From an uncultured Nitrospira sp. (GTDB lineage Bacteria; Nitrospirota; Nitrospiria; Nitrospirales; Nitrospiraceae): 39,181 bases of DNA. Position numbers and translations under genes: made by a program. Positions 38,429 through 39,181 of the stretch are shown here, one piece after another. The first letter of the stretch is position 1, and every line of letters begins with the position of its first letter. The DNA lies in contig CABVSA010000026.1 of the NCBI GenBank assembly GCA_902500805.1, positions 1 to 39,181 of the forward strand, in the 5' to 3' direction. Below the pieces are notes generated by a model. The model saw nothing but the letters and a program-made list of their open reading frames with translations. It searched no databases and was not told the DNA's origin.

Positions 38429-39181
38429 ATGTCGACTGATCCACACAGACCTCGCCAGCATTCTCATTCCTCACAGGCACGCGTGCCCGTCGACGAAGAT
38501 TGGGCGCAGCTCCGGACGCTGTTGCTGGCTCCGGAGCAGACGCAACTCGACGAACTCCGTGAGCGGCTCGACAATCGATCAGTGGAACCTCGTGACGTCA
38601 GCCGGGTCCTTCCCGAAGCCTTTGCCATACGTGGAGAGGCTGATCAGCAGATGTCGACCGTCCTGACTCCCTATGTCGAAAACGGCTTTGTTGCGACCGT
38701 GCGGAAGTCACCGCAAACGATCGTGGATGCGATTGCACCCATCATGGGACCTGCCATTCGGCAGGCCATTACACGTGCGTTGCAAAGCATGACGGAGGCC
38801 TTCAACCACTCGTTGGATGAAAGCCTCTCCATCCGAGGTTTGCAATGGCGACTGGAAGCGTGGCGAACCGGCCGCCCGTTTGCGGAAGTGGTCCTCCTCC
38901 ATCGACTGCGCTACCGGGTGGACCAAGTCTTTCTCATCCAGCGCGATACGGGGCTGTTGCTCCATCATGTTGCAGCAGACGGAGTAGTCGTTCAGGACCA
39001 ACATGTCCTGTCCGGGATGCTGACGGCGATTCAAGAGTATGTCCGTGATTCGTTCGGAGCCACACGAGACCAGACACTCAACCAGTTCCAAGTTGGGGAG
39101 TGGACGGTCTGGGTCGAGCAAGGGTCTCGCGCCTATCTGGCCGGTGTGATTCGAGGAACTCCTCCGGCCAGTCTCAGAGAA
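38429..39181 (+). CDS. OmpA-family-like protein, N-terminal region (partial)
   Basis: The first 251 codons of a protein cut by the window end. It opens with a basic, His/Ser-rich tail and then DEDWAQLRTLLLAPEQTQLDELRERLDNRSVEPRDVSRVLPEAFAIR, followed by TVLTPYVENGFVATVRKSPQTIVDAIAPIMGPAIRQAITRALQSM and a region rich in hydrophobic residues (VFLIHQRDTGLLLHHVAAD). This resembles the conserved cytoplasmic region of certain OmpA/MotB-type envelope proteins, where the OmpA domain lies further C-terminal; that part is not in the window. The ATG is the first in frame after a stop at 38417-38419. Identification is by resemblance only. Confidence 0.65.
   Translation, partial: MSTDPHRPRQHSHSSQARVPVDEDWAQLRTLLLAPEQTQLDELRERLDNRSVEPRDVSRVLPEAFAIRGEADQQMSTVLTPYVENGFVATVRKSPQTIVDAIAPIMGPAIRQAITRALQSMTEAFNHSLDESLSIRGLQWRLEAWRTGRPFAEVVLLHRLRYRVDQVFLIQRDTGLLLHHVAADGVVVQDQHVLSGMLTAIQEYVRDSFGATRDQTLNQFQVGEWTVWVEQGSRAYLAGVIRGTPPASLRE

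Noticed and set aside
1..39181. CRISPR array, rRNA, phage or complete insertion sequence
   Set aside because: No regularly spaced repeats, rRNA signatures, transposase or integrase genes were seen anywhere in the window.

Overview
This 39 kb window is an ordinary, densely packed bacterial chromosome segment. Gram-negative envelope genes (AsmA-like, ArnT/ArnC-like and LAB_N proteins, type IV pilus genes, lipoprotein), moderately GC-rich codon use and the style of the proteins suggest a Nitrospira-like member of the Nitrospirota. That assignment is an inference from protein style, not from a marker gene.

Layout. Positions 1-51 hold the 3' part of a tRNA-Pro(GGG), followed by an intrinsic terminator. 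A housekeeping run follows on + (surE, a DedA membrane protein, cysS, rlmB), with a small stand-alone LuxR-type HTH protein convergent to rlmB. From 4.2 to 19.6 kb lies a large type IV pilus locus: prepilin peptidase PilD; a first minor-pilin cassette (FimT/GspH-, PilV-, PilW- and PilX-like); a PilB/GspE-type ATPase; a PilZ protein on the opposite strand; a second, more canonical cassette (FimT, PilV, PilW, PilX); a PilY2-like small secreted protein; a 1466-residue PilY1; and a lipoprotein with cadherin/Ig-like repeats. The second cassette is preceded by a good sigma-54 -24/-12 element. PilC, PilMNOPQ and a major pilin are not in the window.

From 19.7 to 22.3 kb is a compact phoH-ybeY-ftsY operon (RNA metabolism, ribosome maturation, SRP receptor). 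From 22.3 to 26.4 kb overlapping genes encode a tandem-receiver protein, an M1-type metallopeptidase and a TolB-like beta-propeller, followed by a PAP2 phosphatase. On the minus strand (27.7-30.6 kb) a DPM1/ArnC-like glycosyltransferase, a small LAB_N membrane protein and an ArnT/GT39 transferase form a probable lipid-linked sugar transfer module; a secreted protein of unknown function lies beside it. Next come a MidA-like methyltransferase and a two-helix membrane peptide.

The 33.2-34.8 kb stretch looks accessory: a 19-bp perfect REP-like hairpin, a solitary AAA/DUF4143 ATPase, and a 52-bp nested palindrome just upstream of that ATPase. The end of the window holds an AsmA-like protein with a clear sigma-70 promoter, an MscS channel, a coiled-coil protein and the N-terminal part of a protein resembling the conserved region of certain OmpA-family envelope proteins.

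The most interesting unexplained items are the nested palindrome at the DUF4143 gene, the sigma-54 element and inverted repeat before the second pilin cassette, the paired but divergent minor-pilin cassettes, and the GT2/LAB_N/GT39 triad.
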